DNA of 64,000 nt, taken from positions 7,200,001-7,264,000 of the forward strand of contig NZ_CP107968.1 of the NCBI RefSeq assembly GCF_036084755.1. Reading direction: 5' to 3'. A program made the translations under genes and the position numbers. The stretch is from Streptomyces sp. NBC_00370 (GTDB taxonomy: Bacteria; Actinomycetota; Actinomycetes; Streptomycetales; Streptomycetaceae). This document shows positions 39,101 to 47,400 of the stretch, one piece after another (position 1 is the stretch's first letter; each line of letters opens with the position of its first letter). The notes below the pieces were generated by a model. It was given only the letters and a program-made list of their open reading frames with translations, was not told the DNA's origin and did no database searches.

Positions 39101-39308
39101 AGCCCGCCGTGTCCCCGACGGCCCACGGGGCGCGGCCGGACGTGGCGGTCGTGGCTGACGCCGCCGGACGTCCGGGGGCGCCGACCCGCTCGCTGAGGGA
39201 GAGCGCGGGGGCCCACCAGGCGAGCGGCAGGTGCGCGCTTCGGGGTGTCGTGGGTGCGGCTGATTCGTTCACAGGAAGAACGTCGCAGATATCGCACGAC
39301 CCCCACAT
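36159..39308 (-). CDS. lanM: LanM-type class II lanthipeptide synthetase with degenerate cyclase domain
   Basis: 1049 aa. The N-terminal dehydratase (DUF4135) retains family motifs: VYKPRPLGQH, DGADMHYENLIADGGQPVLV with DAETLL (about 375-400), and RLIVRSTRLYSTLLEESTHP (about 525-545). These should phosphorylate Ser/Thr and eliminate phosphate to Dha/Dhb. The LanC-like half keeps its fold repeats (LGGILYGL, GAAGIGWAL, GLAGIGYGLLRL), but the zinc motif expected as WCHG reads SWTTG (near 920), CHG reads GHG (near 953), and the catalytic His of GFSHG is Glu (GFAEG, near 869). Cyclisation is therefore probably lost. ATG 39308 sits inside a palindrome; GTG 39272 (VNESAAP), which matches usual LanM N-termini better, may be the true start. 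Confidence 0.9.
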   Translation of the reverse strand: MWGSCDICDVLPVNESAAPTTPRSAHLPLAWWAPALSLSERVGAPGRPAASATTATSGRAPWAVGDTAGFATRLAHLGLDELAVWALAGEAPEHLADRAGTPRWAGYVEEALESAHFAARPVPGDDDATGPDVFAPVVAPLVVPASDALDRQLAPLPASERNVLRASFEQWLLSRLARQAARTLVSELAGARRAGRLDGATPRDRFAAFLAANGSADGLGSLFTGYPVLARMLALTALDAADAVAELGLRLHADRADLVGVLLEGRDPGPLTRVELGRGDAHRGGRSVAVLTFADGSRAVYKPRPLGQHALLDDLAHWLTGRVDGLELRTPRTVRRQEHGWLEFIEHRWCGSVTEADAFYRRQGALLALLYAVDGADMHYENLIADGGQPVLVDAETLLHTGLPQAATAGADPAADALQASVHRTCLLPHLLIGENGALDISALGRAEEGTYPSEGLCWEDSGLDTMRVVRGAVVSPAAQNQPLPGGHRLQGADHRAALLDGFRTTYAAIRAHGAELTAPGALLERHAESPARLIVRSTRLYSTLLEESTHPALLGDALARDAAFAVLWTESAHDPARGRLVEHETEDLWRGDVPLFVHLPSGTGVRSAGGTWLPDLLPVSSLSAVRAKIARMDEVDCRNQEWIVAAALAAREADSPLVRPRSELVPAPLPAVAPEPSRLLAAACGIADEIAARAVRSGGRANWLGLESLPGGHWSVLPMGAGLAQGYTGVALFLAQAGVLAGAERYTALAHEAVLPLPALLKMLAADPELCAAVGPGAYDGLGGILYGLVRLSTLLDADLADSLPDALTALEHAVMGRMDLGFADGAAGALAAAVATHEATGARRALELAEAVADALAPAAARGNGAAGFAEGAAGIGWALWRHADHRADGKGHPEIAAGLLRSADTAPEAAAPNPSWTTGLPGIAAATAHLPGRDDLATRLAALGDGPELSAGHGAFGALEALSVLAGQGDTTASAALGRAGGRVLATVEGQQHRCATPGQVPSPGMLTGLAGIGYGLLRLCSPAHVPSALLLEHSCPGNPVNPPTC

Positions 39309-39325
39309 GGGGGTGCGGCCCCCAT
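39300..39325. promoter_or_regulatory. Overlapping G/C-run palindromes at the LanM gene start
   Basis: 39307-39325 is ATGGGGG-5 nt-CCCCCAT, and the overlapping 39300-39313 is CCCCCA-2 nt-TGGGGG. They share the central G run, so only one can form at a time. They cover the ATG at 39308 and lie 30-50 nt upstream of GTG 39272. They could be an operator for a linked LuxR-class regulator or a structure hiding the translation start. Confidence 0.45.
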
Positions 39326-39420
39326 ATTCTCCGGCGGCCCCGGGTAGCCGGGTGGGGGCCGCGCGGAAGAACGGGGGTACGTACGGGCCGCGTTACCGGC
39401 GTCAGAGTCCCAACTCGCAG

Positions 39421-39438
39421 GTCAGGGGCCGCCCTGAC
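39421..39438 (-). terminator. Short hairpin after S51 peptidase copy 2
   Basis: GTCAGGG (39421-39427) pairs with CCCTGAC (39432-39438) across a 4-nt loop, 19 nt beyond the stop. Modest stem; could terminate or merely protect the message. Confidence 0.45.
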
Positions 39439-39456
39439 GCTCGGTCGGTAAGGGGG

Positions 39457-40197
39457 TCAGTGCCGGGCCGGCGGCAGCGGGCGCGGCTCCAGGCGTTCCT
39501 CGCGCACCCCGTCGCCGTCGCGCGACACCACGTAGGCGCCCTTGCCGGCCGACTCCGTGACCGCCTCCACGAGACGGGTGCCGTGATAGACGAGCCCCAC
39601 GCCGTCGTCCGTACAGTGCGCCGTCGGCAGGGTGCCGTCCGCGACCAGCCGGTGGATCAGCGGGCGGCGGCCCAGGTCGGAGTCGTAATGGACCCCGTTG
39701 CCGTACGGCAGGAAGCCGAGCGCGTCCACCACCGGCCGCAGGTCAGGACCGTACGAGTCGGTCGCGCCGCCCTCGAACCAGCAGATCGACCCGGCGCTCA
39801 CCCCGCTCAGCACGACCCCCGCCTGCCAGGCGCGCCGCAGCGCACCTTCCAGGCCGTGCACCCGCCACACCGCCAGCAGATTCGCCACCGAGCCGCCCAT
39901 GACCCACACGACGTCGTGGTCGAGGAGGGTGCCTTCCACGTCCGCGACGTTCGGCATGGGGAACAGGTGCAGCGGCGTCAGGTCGAACCCCGCGACCCTG
40001 GCCGCCTCGTGCATGCGCGCGGTGACGTGCTCCGCGTCCCCCACCGCCGTGCCCAGGTACAGGATGCGCGGCCGGCGGCCGGTCACCCCTGACAGGTCGA
40101 CCGCGTGGTGGACCAGGGAGTCGAACAGCACCCGCGCGCGGGCACCGGCGCGATGCCCTCCGGAGGTGGCAAGGACGGTCGGCTGCGAGGCAGGCAT
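39457..40197 (-). CDS. S51-family peptidase E-like protein (copy 2)
   Basis: 246 aa. Same fold as the gene at 32103 but only distantly similar: TVLATSGGHRAG at the N-terminus, ILYLGTAVGDAEH, VVWVMGGSVANLLAVWRVHG, and nucleophile elbow VVLSGVSAGSICWFEGG (Ser in GxSAGS). Family members are serine exopeptidases cleaving Asp-Xaa or cyanophycin. It lies upstream of the LanM gene on the same strand and diverges from the regulator at 40393. A role in processing a linked modified peptide is inferred from location only. ATG 40197 lacks a clear ribosome site. Confidence 0.85.
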   Translation of the reverse strand: MPASQPTVLATSGGHRAGARARVLFDSLVHHAVDLSGVTGRRPRILYLGTAVGDAEHVTARMHEAARVAGFDLTPLHLFPMPNVADVEGTLLDHDVVWVMGGSVANLLAVWRVHGLEGALRRAWQAGVVLSGVSAGSICWFEGGATDSYGPDLRPVVDALGFLPYGNGVHYDSDLGRRPLIHRLVADGTLPTAHCTDDGVGLVYHGTRLVEAVTESAGKGAYVVSRDGDGVREERLEPRPLPPARH

Positions 40198-40270
40198 GCG
40201 CGCGATGTTAACCCCTGCTGCGCGAGTGACCGGCGGGAGGCACCGGGGACCGCGCCGCCGCGCCGGTCGT

Positions 40271-40310
40271 ACAACGTGGGGACCGCGCCCACAACTTGGG
40301 TGGTCGCCCC
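40271..40310. promoter_or_regulatory. Direct repeats in the divergent S51/regulator promoter region
   Basis: ACAACGTGGG (40271-40280) and ACAACTTGGG (40291-40300) recur exactly 20 bp apart, each followed by a CCC-ending stretch. Two-turn spacing on one DNA face is typical of tandem activator sites. They lie between the divergent S51 peptidase and TrmB/LuxR-type regulator, about 90 nt from the latter. Confidence 0.4.
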
Positions 40311-40392
40311 GCATCCGCCGGCCGCCCGCACTCCCGTCTACTGATGACCGGCCGACGGACCCCCGGACCCCCGGACAACAGGAGTGAAGGAC

Positions 40393-41388
40393 ATGCGGAC
40401 CTCTCTGGGTATCGACTCCCTCGCACGGAGCGTCTATCTCGCCATGGTCGACCAGCCCGACGCCGGAGTCGCCGAGTTGGCCGGGCAGTTGAACGAGGCC
40501 GAGGAGACGGTCAGGCAGCGTCTTGAGCGGTTGTCCGCCCTGCTGCTCGTGGTGCCCGGCGACACCGCGACCGGCTTCCGGCCGGTCGACCCCGAGGTGG
40601 GCCTCGCCGCGATGCTCGCCCGGCAGCAGGACGAACTCGCCCGCCATCGGCTCCAGGTGGAGGACAGCAGACTCGAAGTCACCCGGCTGCTGTCCGAGCA
40701 CACCCTCGGCAGCCGGGAGAGCATGCCCGGCGTCGAGTGGCTGGCCGGTGCGGACGCCGTCTGGCGGCGCCTCGCGGAACTCGCCGAAGGGTGCGAGCAG
40801 GAGTGGCTGACCGTCGGTCCCACCGAGCGGCTGGCCGTGGCCGCCGCCGAGTCCGCCCGGCCCGTCGACGAGATCCTGCGCCGCCGCGGCACCGCAGCCC
40901 GCACCATCGTCCTGGAGAGCGTCCGCAACGATCCCGAGGCGATGGGCCGCGTACGGGGGACGGACGACAGCGTCGGGTCGATCCGTACGCTGCCTTCGCT
41001 GCCCGCGTGGATGATTCTCTGCGACCGCACCCACGCGGTGGTCCCGGTCGCCAGCGCCCGGTCCGTCGTCGGCGCCATGGTGTGCGGCGTCGAGTCGGTC
41101 ACCGAGGCGTTCGCCGCCCTGTTCAGCCGCCTCTGGAAGGAGGCGCTGCCGCTGACCGAGGCGCGCCCGCGTACCCGTGGCAGCCTCTCCCTCCAGGAGC
41201 AGCACGTGCTGCGGCTCTGGGCGCAGGGCCTCACCGACGCGGCCGCCGCCCGCAGGATGGACGTCTCGCTGCGCACGGTCCGCCGGCTCTCCGAGAAGCT
41301 GACCGACCGCTTCGGCGCGCAGAGCCGCTTCCAGCTCGGCGCCCTGGCCATCGCCCAGGGTGGCATCCGGGTCGAGGACATGGTCTGA
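40393..41388 (+). CDS. TrmB/LuxR-type helix-turn-helix regulator
   Basis: 331 aa. The N-terminus has a TrmB-like winged helix (SVYLAMVDQPDAGVAELAGQ then LNEAEETVRQRLERL). The middle has the phospholipase-D-like fold seen in such regulators (WLTVGPTERLAVA, TIVLESVRN). The C-terminus is a LuxR-type helix-turn-helix: LSLQEQHVLRLWAQGLTDAA then ARRMDVSLRTVRRLSEKL. This two-HTH architecture is common beside Streptomyces RiPP and NRPS clusters. AGGAG lies 8 nt before ATG 40393. It sits between the LanM locus and the NRPS block and could serve either. Confidence 0.85.
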   Translation: MRTSLGIDSLARSVYLAMVDQPDAGVAELAGQLNEAEETVRQRLERLSALLLVVPGDTATGFRPVDPEVGLAAMLARQQDELARHRLQVEDSRLEVTRLLSEHTLGSRESMPGVEWLAGADAVWRRLAELAEGCEQEWLTVGPTERLAVAAAESARPVDEILRRRGTAARTIVLESVRNDPEAMGRVRGTDDSVGSIRTLPSLPAWMILCDRTHAVVPVASARSVVGAMVCGVESVTEAFAALFSRLWKEALPLTEARPRTRGSLSLQEQHVLRLWAQGLTDAAAARRMDVSLRTVRRLSEKLTDRFGAQSRFQLGALAIAQGGIRVEDMV

Positions 41389-41434
41389 CGCGCCTGCGCG
41401 TACGCCCCGACCGTCGGCCCGGCCCCGCCCGTAC

Positions 41435-41471
41435 GTACGCCCCCACCGTCACCCGGACGGTGGGGGCGTAC
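41435..41471. terminator. Bidirectional terminator between regulator and NRPS
   Basis: Perfect 16-bp arms (41435-41450 with 41456-41471) and a 5-nt loop, between the converging regulator and three-module NRPS. Confidence 0.85.
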
Positions 41472-41489
41472 TTCTCCATCCGGCCGCTG

Positions 41490-44400
41490 TCATCCGGCCG
41501 GTGCGAACTGCGCGTTGATCGCCGCCATCATCAAATCCGCCACGTTCTGTGCCAGTTCGGCGGGTGTCGGGTGGTCGAACACCGACCGTACGGGTACGTC
41601 GACCCGCAACGCCTTCCGCAGCCGTGAGGCGACCTGGGTGGCGAGCAGCGAATGCCCGCCCAGCTGGAAGAAGTTGTCGTGGACGCCGACGCGTTCGATG
41701 CCCAGCAGCTCCGACCAGACGGCTGTGATGTGCCGCTCCACGGTGTTGCGCGGCGCCGTGTACGACGTCCCCAGGTCCGGCCGGCTGCCGTCGGGGACCG
41801 GCAGCGCCGCCCGGTCCACCTTTCCGTTCGCGGTCAGCGGCAGCCGCTCCAGCGCCATGAACGCCGCCGGGACCATGTAGTCGGGCAGATAGCGCCCGAG
41901 GTGCGCGTGCAGTTCCGTGATGCTCGGGGCTTCCGGTCCGGCCGGCACCAGATAGGCCACCAGCCGCTTGTCGCCCGGGACGTCCTCGCGGACGATCACG
42001 GCGACCTCGCCGACACCGGGATGGGTGATCAAGTTGGCCTCGACCTCGCCCAGTTCGATGCGGTTGCCGCGGATCTTGACCTGGTGGTCGATCCTGCGCA
42101 GGAACTCGATCTGCCCGTCCGGCTGCCACCTGACCAGGTCGCCGGTGCGGTAGACCCGGCCGCCCACCTCCTCGTCGTCGAACGTGACGAACCGCTCATC
42201 GGTCAGCTCGGGGCGCCCCAGGTAGCCGCGCGCCACCTGCACGCCGCCGACGAGGAGTTCACCGGGAACACCGACCGGCTGCGGTGTGCCGTGCTGGTCC
42301 ACCACGAAGCACCGGGTGTTGCCGATCGGCCGGCCGATCGGCGGGACGGTGTCCCCGGGGACGCACACGGTCGAGGTGGCGATGACCGTGGTCTCCGTCG
42401 GGCCGTAGTTGTTGACCACGCGGAACGGCAGCCGGGCACGCGGCGGCATCCGCAGCCGGTCGCCGCCGGTCAGTACGTAGTCGAGGGTGCTGTCCTCGTC
42501 CCAGTCGAGCGCCGACAGCGACTCCAGCATCGGCGTGGACAGGAACGTGGCGTGGATGGCCTGTTCGCCCAGCCAGTCCCGCAGCAGGTGCGGGGTGAGC
42601 CGGACCCGCTCGGTGGTGACGCAGCAGGTCGCGCCCCGGACCAGGCCGAGCCACAGCTCCCACGCCGCGGCGTCGAACGCGATCCCCGCCAGCAGCGCGA
42701 TCCGCTGCCCGGGGTCGAGACCGTACTGTCCCGCCGTCCAGTGGACCAGGTTGACCAGGCTGTGGTGCTCGACCTGGACACCCTTGGGCCGGCCGGTGGA
42801 GCCGCTGGTGTAGATGAGATAGGCCAAGTTGTGGGCGGTGGCGGCCGGTTCGGGGTTCGTGACCGGCTCGCCGTCCAGTGGGCCCCCTTCGGCGTCGCAC
42901 TCGTCGAGCAGCAACAGGGGGACACCGGACGGGATCCGGTCCGCGTGCGCCGCGTGGGTGAGGACGACCGGGGTCCCGGTGTCCCGCACCATGAACGCCA
43001 GCCGCTCGACGGGGTACTCCGGGTCCAGCGGTACGTACGGCGCCCCCGCCTTCAGCACGGCGAGCTCCGCCGTCACCAGGTCGGCCCCACGGCCCAGACA
43101 CACCGCGACCGGCATGTCGGGCCGCACCCCGTAGCGGGTGCGCAGATGGTGGGCGATCCGGTTGGCGCGCGCGTTCAGCTCGCCGTACGTCAGGGTGACC
43201 TGCGGTGATTCGACGGCCACGGTGTCCGGCTGCCGGGCCGCCCGCTCCTCGAAGAGGCCGTGCAGGGTGGCGGTGTCCGGGTAGGCCGCTGTGGTGTCGT
43301 TCCACTCGACGAGTGTCTGCCGCCGCTCGGCGGGGGTGAGCACGGACAGCTGCGACAGCCGGGCACCGGGGTCGCCGGCGACCGCGTCCAGCAGTGTGCC
43401 GAGGTGGCCGGCCAGCCGGTCGACGGTGTCCCGCTCGAAGAGGTCGGTGCGGTACTCCAGGGTCCCGCGCAGGCTGCCGGCCGGACCTTCGGACATGATC
43501 AGCGTCAGGTCGAACTTGGCGTCGGGCAGCGTCACCGCGAACGGCTCCACATCGAGGCCCGGCAGACTCCACGTGTGGCCGTCCGGGGTGTTCTGCAGGG
43601 CGAACACGGTCTGGAACAGCGGGTTGCGCGACGGGTCGCGGTCGGGCGCCAGCTCCTCCACCAGCCGCTCGAAGGGCAGATCCTGGTGGTCGTAGGCGCC
43701 GAGCGCGGCGTCCTTGACCCGGGCGACCAGCTCGGTGAAGGCAGGGTCGCCGGACAGGTCGGTGCGCATCGCGAGGGTGTTGACGAAGAAGCCGATCAGA
43801 TCCTCGGTCTCGGCGCGGTTGCGGCCGGCGATCGGGCTGCCGACCGTGATGTCGTCCTGCATGCTGTACTTCGCCAACAGCACCTGGAACGCGGCCAGCA
43901 GCACCATGTACAGGCTCGCGTCGTTCGCCGTCGCCGCCGCCCGCAGTCGCGCGGCGACCTCGGCCGGCACCTCGAACGGCACAGTGGCCCCGCCCTGGGG
44001 CGGTCCCGCCGGGCGGCGGTGGTCACTCGGCAGCTCCAGCGGCTCCACCCCGGCCAGCCGCTCCCGCCAGTACGCCAGTTGCTCCTCCAGCAGGTCACCG
44101 GCCAGCCGCTCCCGCTGCCATACGGAGAAGTCCGCGTACTGCAGCGGCAGTTCGGGCAGTCCGGTCGGTGCGACCCCGGCGACAGCCGCCCGGTAGCCCT
44201 CGCGCAGCTCGCGCGCCATGACTCCCTCCGACCAGCCGTCGGCGACAATGTGATGCACCGTCACCAGGACGAACGCCTCGTCGTGGGCGAGCCGTACCAG
44301 ATGGGCGCGGAGCAGCGGACCCGTCGCCAGGTCGAACGGGCGACCCGCCTCGTCCTCGGCGAACCGCCGTGCCGCCGCGTGCCGTTCGGCCGGATCGGCG

Positions 44401-47400
44401 ATGTGCCGCAGGTCGTGGACGCTCGCTCCCACCGGCGCCGGCGCGTCGATGAACTGCCCCGGCTCGCCGTCGTCGGTGACGAACCGGGTCCGCAGGATCT
44501 CGTGCCGCGCCACCATCGCCGTGAGCGCCGTGTCCAGCGCGGAGGCGTCCAGTACGCCACGGACGTGCAGCGCGAACGGTACGACGTACTCGGCGCGTCC
44601 GGGCTCCAGTTGATCCAGGAACCACAGCCGCTGCTGGGCGGAGCTCAGCGGCAGCGGGGCGCCTGTCCTGGCGACGGGCGCGATCCGCCCCGCGTCGTCC
44701 ACGTCCAGCTCGGCCACGACGGCCGCGAGCGCGGCGACGGTCGGCGCCGCGAACAGGGCGCGTACCGGCACCTCCACGCCGAGTGCTGCCCGCAGCCGCG
44801 AGGTGACCTGGGTGGCCAGCAGTGAATGGCCGCCCAGCTCGAAGAAGTTGTCGCCGACCCGGGTGACGTCCGTCCCCAGCACCTGCGACCAGGCCGCCGC
44901 CACCGCGTGCTCGGCCGGTGTGCGCGGCGCGACGCCGGCCTCGGCCGAGCGGGGCTCGGGCGCGGGCAGCGCGCGCCGGTCCACCTTGCCGTTCGGGGTG
45001 AGCGGCAGCCGGTCCAGCGTCACGAACGCGGACGGCACCATGTAGTCGGGCAGTTCGCGCCGCAGCCTCACGCGCAGTTCCTCGGCGGTCGGCGGCCGGC
45101 CGTCCGGCACGACGTACGCCACCAGGCGCCTGTCGCCCGGGACGTCCTCGCGCAGGACGACGGCCGTGGCCGTGACATCGGGACCTGCCAGCAGTACCGA
45201 AGCGATCTCGCCCGGTTCGATGCGGTGGCCGCGCAACTTCACCTGGTCGTCGAGGCGTCCCAAGAACTCCAGCTGCCCGTCGGACAGCCACCGCACCCGG
45301 TCCCCGGTGCGGTAGACCCGCCGGGGGGTGCCGTCGATGTCCAGGGTGACGAACCGCTCCGCTGTCTGCTGCGGCAGCCCCTGGTAGCCGCGCGCCAACC
45401 CGGCGCCGCCGACGAGGAGTTCGCCAGGGACACCGATCGGCACCGGCCGGTCGTGCCGGTCGACGACATGGACGACTGTGTTGCGTACCGGCCGGCCGAT
45501 CGGCGGCACCGGCACCCCCGGCACCACCTCGGCGGACGTCGTGACCACCGTCGACTCGGTCGGACCGTAGTTGTTGACGACGCGGAACGGCAGCAGCAGC
45601 CCGGCCGGCAGGCGCAGCGCGTCACCGCCGGTGAGGACGTACGCCAGCGAGGTCGGCTCCGACCAGTCCAGCGCGGCCAGCGCCTCCAGCATGGGCGTGG
45701 AGAGGAACGTACCGGTCACCTGCCGCTCGGCCAGCCAGCTCCGCAGCAACTCCGGTGTGCGCCGCACCGTGTCCTCGGGGACGCAGACGGTGGCGCCGGC
45801 GGCCAGCGCGGGCCACAGCTCCCACGCCGCGGCGTCGAAGCCGATACCGGCGAGATGCGCGACCCGGCGGCCCGGCGCGGCGCCGAAGCTCTCCACCGTC
45901 CAGTGGATCAGGTTGACCAGGCTGTGGTGCTCGATCTGTACGCCCTTGGGGCGGCCGGTCGAGCCGCTGGTGTAGATCAGATAGGCCAGGTCGTGCGGGG
46001 CGGCGGCGGGTTCGAGGTCGTCCGTCGCCAGCTCCTCGATCCCCGGCCAGTCCTGGTCGGTGAGGAAGCGGTGGGGTGTACGGGGCAGCCGCGCCGTGTG
46101 CGCCGCGTCGGTCACCACATGGGCTGCGGCCGAGTCCTCGATCATGAAGGCGAGCCGGTCGGACGGAAGCTCCGGGTCCAGTGGCAGATAGGCGGCCCCG
46201 GCCTTCAGCGCCGCGAGCAGCGCGGTGATCTGGTCGGGCCCGCGCTCCAGGCAGACCGCGACCACCCGGCCAGCTCCGGCGCCGAGCGACCGCAGGTGCC
46301 GGGCGAGCCGGTTGGCACGCTCGTTCAGCTCCCGGTAGGTCAGCTCCCCGGTCTCCGACAACACCGCTGCCGCAGTCGGCAGTTGCGCGGCACGCTCCTC
46401 GACGAGCCGGTGCGCCGTCGTGTCGGCGTCCCGGGCGAGGGACGCGGTCCCGGACCACTCGGTCAGTACGAGCCGGCGCTCGGCGCCGGTCAGCACCTCC
46501 AGCTCCGACAGCCGCTTTTGCCGGTCAGACACCGCCGCTTCGAGCAGCGTGGTGAAGTGACCGGCCAGCCGCGCCGCCGTCGCGTGGTCGAACAGGTCCA
46601 CGGCGAACACGAGGTTCCCGTCGAGCGAACCGTCGGGCCGCTCCGTCAGGAACAGCGTCAGGTCGAACTTGGCCTCCTCCGCCCGCACAGCGAACGGCTC
46701 GACGCCAAGACCCGGCAGCCCCCACGCGTTCCCGTCCGGGGTGTTCTGGAGCACGAACATGGTCTGGAACAGCGGTGTGCGCGACAGGTCCCGCTCCGGC
46801 GCCAGCTCCTCCACCAGCCGCTCGAACGGCAGCTCCTGGTGGTCGTAGGCGCCGAGCGCGGTGTCCCTGACCCGGTCGAGCAGCTCACCGAAGCTCGGAT
46901 CGCCCGACAGGTCCGTGCGCATCACGAGCGTGTTGACGAAGAAGCCGATCAGCTCCTCCGTCTCGGCCCGGCCGCGGCCCGCGACCGGGCTGCCGACCGC
47001 GATGTCCTCCTGCCCGCTGTACTCCGCCATGAGCAGCTGGAACACCGCCAGCAGGGACATGAACAGGGTGGCGCCCTGCCCCGCGGCGGTCCGCCGGGCG
47101 GCGTCGACCACGCCGGCGGGCACGGTGAAGGCGACCGCGTCTCCGCGCCCCGACCGCTCCGCCGGCCGGCGGTGGTCGGCGGGCAGCTCCAGCGGCTGGA
47201 GGCCGGCGAGCCGGTCGCGCCAGTACGCCGCCTGACCGTCCAGCGCGGGCCCCTCCAGGGCCGTACGCTGCCAGGCGGCGAAGTCCGCGTACTGGAACTC
47301 CAGCGGTACAAGACCGGCTTCGCGTCCCGCCACCGCGGCGCCGTACAGTTCCCGCAGCTCACGGGCGAGGATGCCCTCCGACCAGCCGTCGGAGACGATG

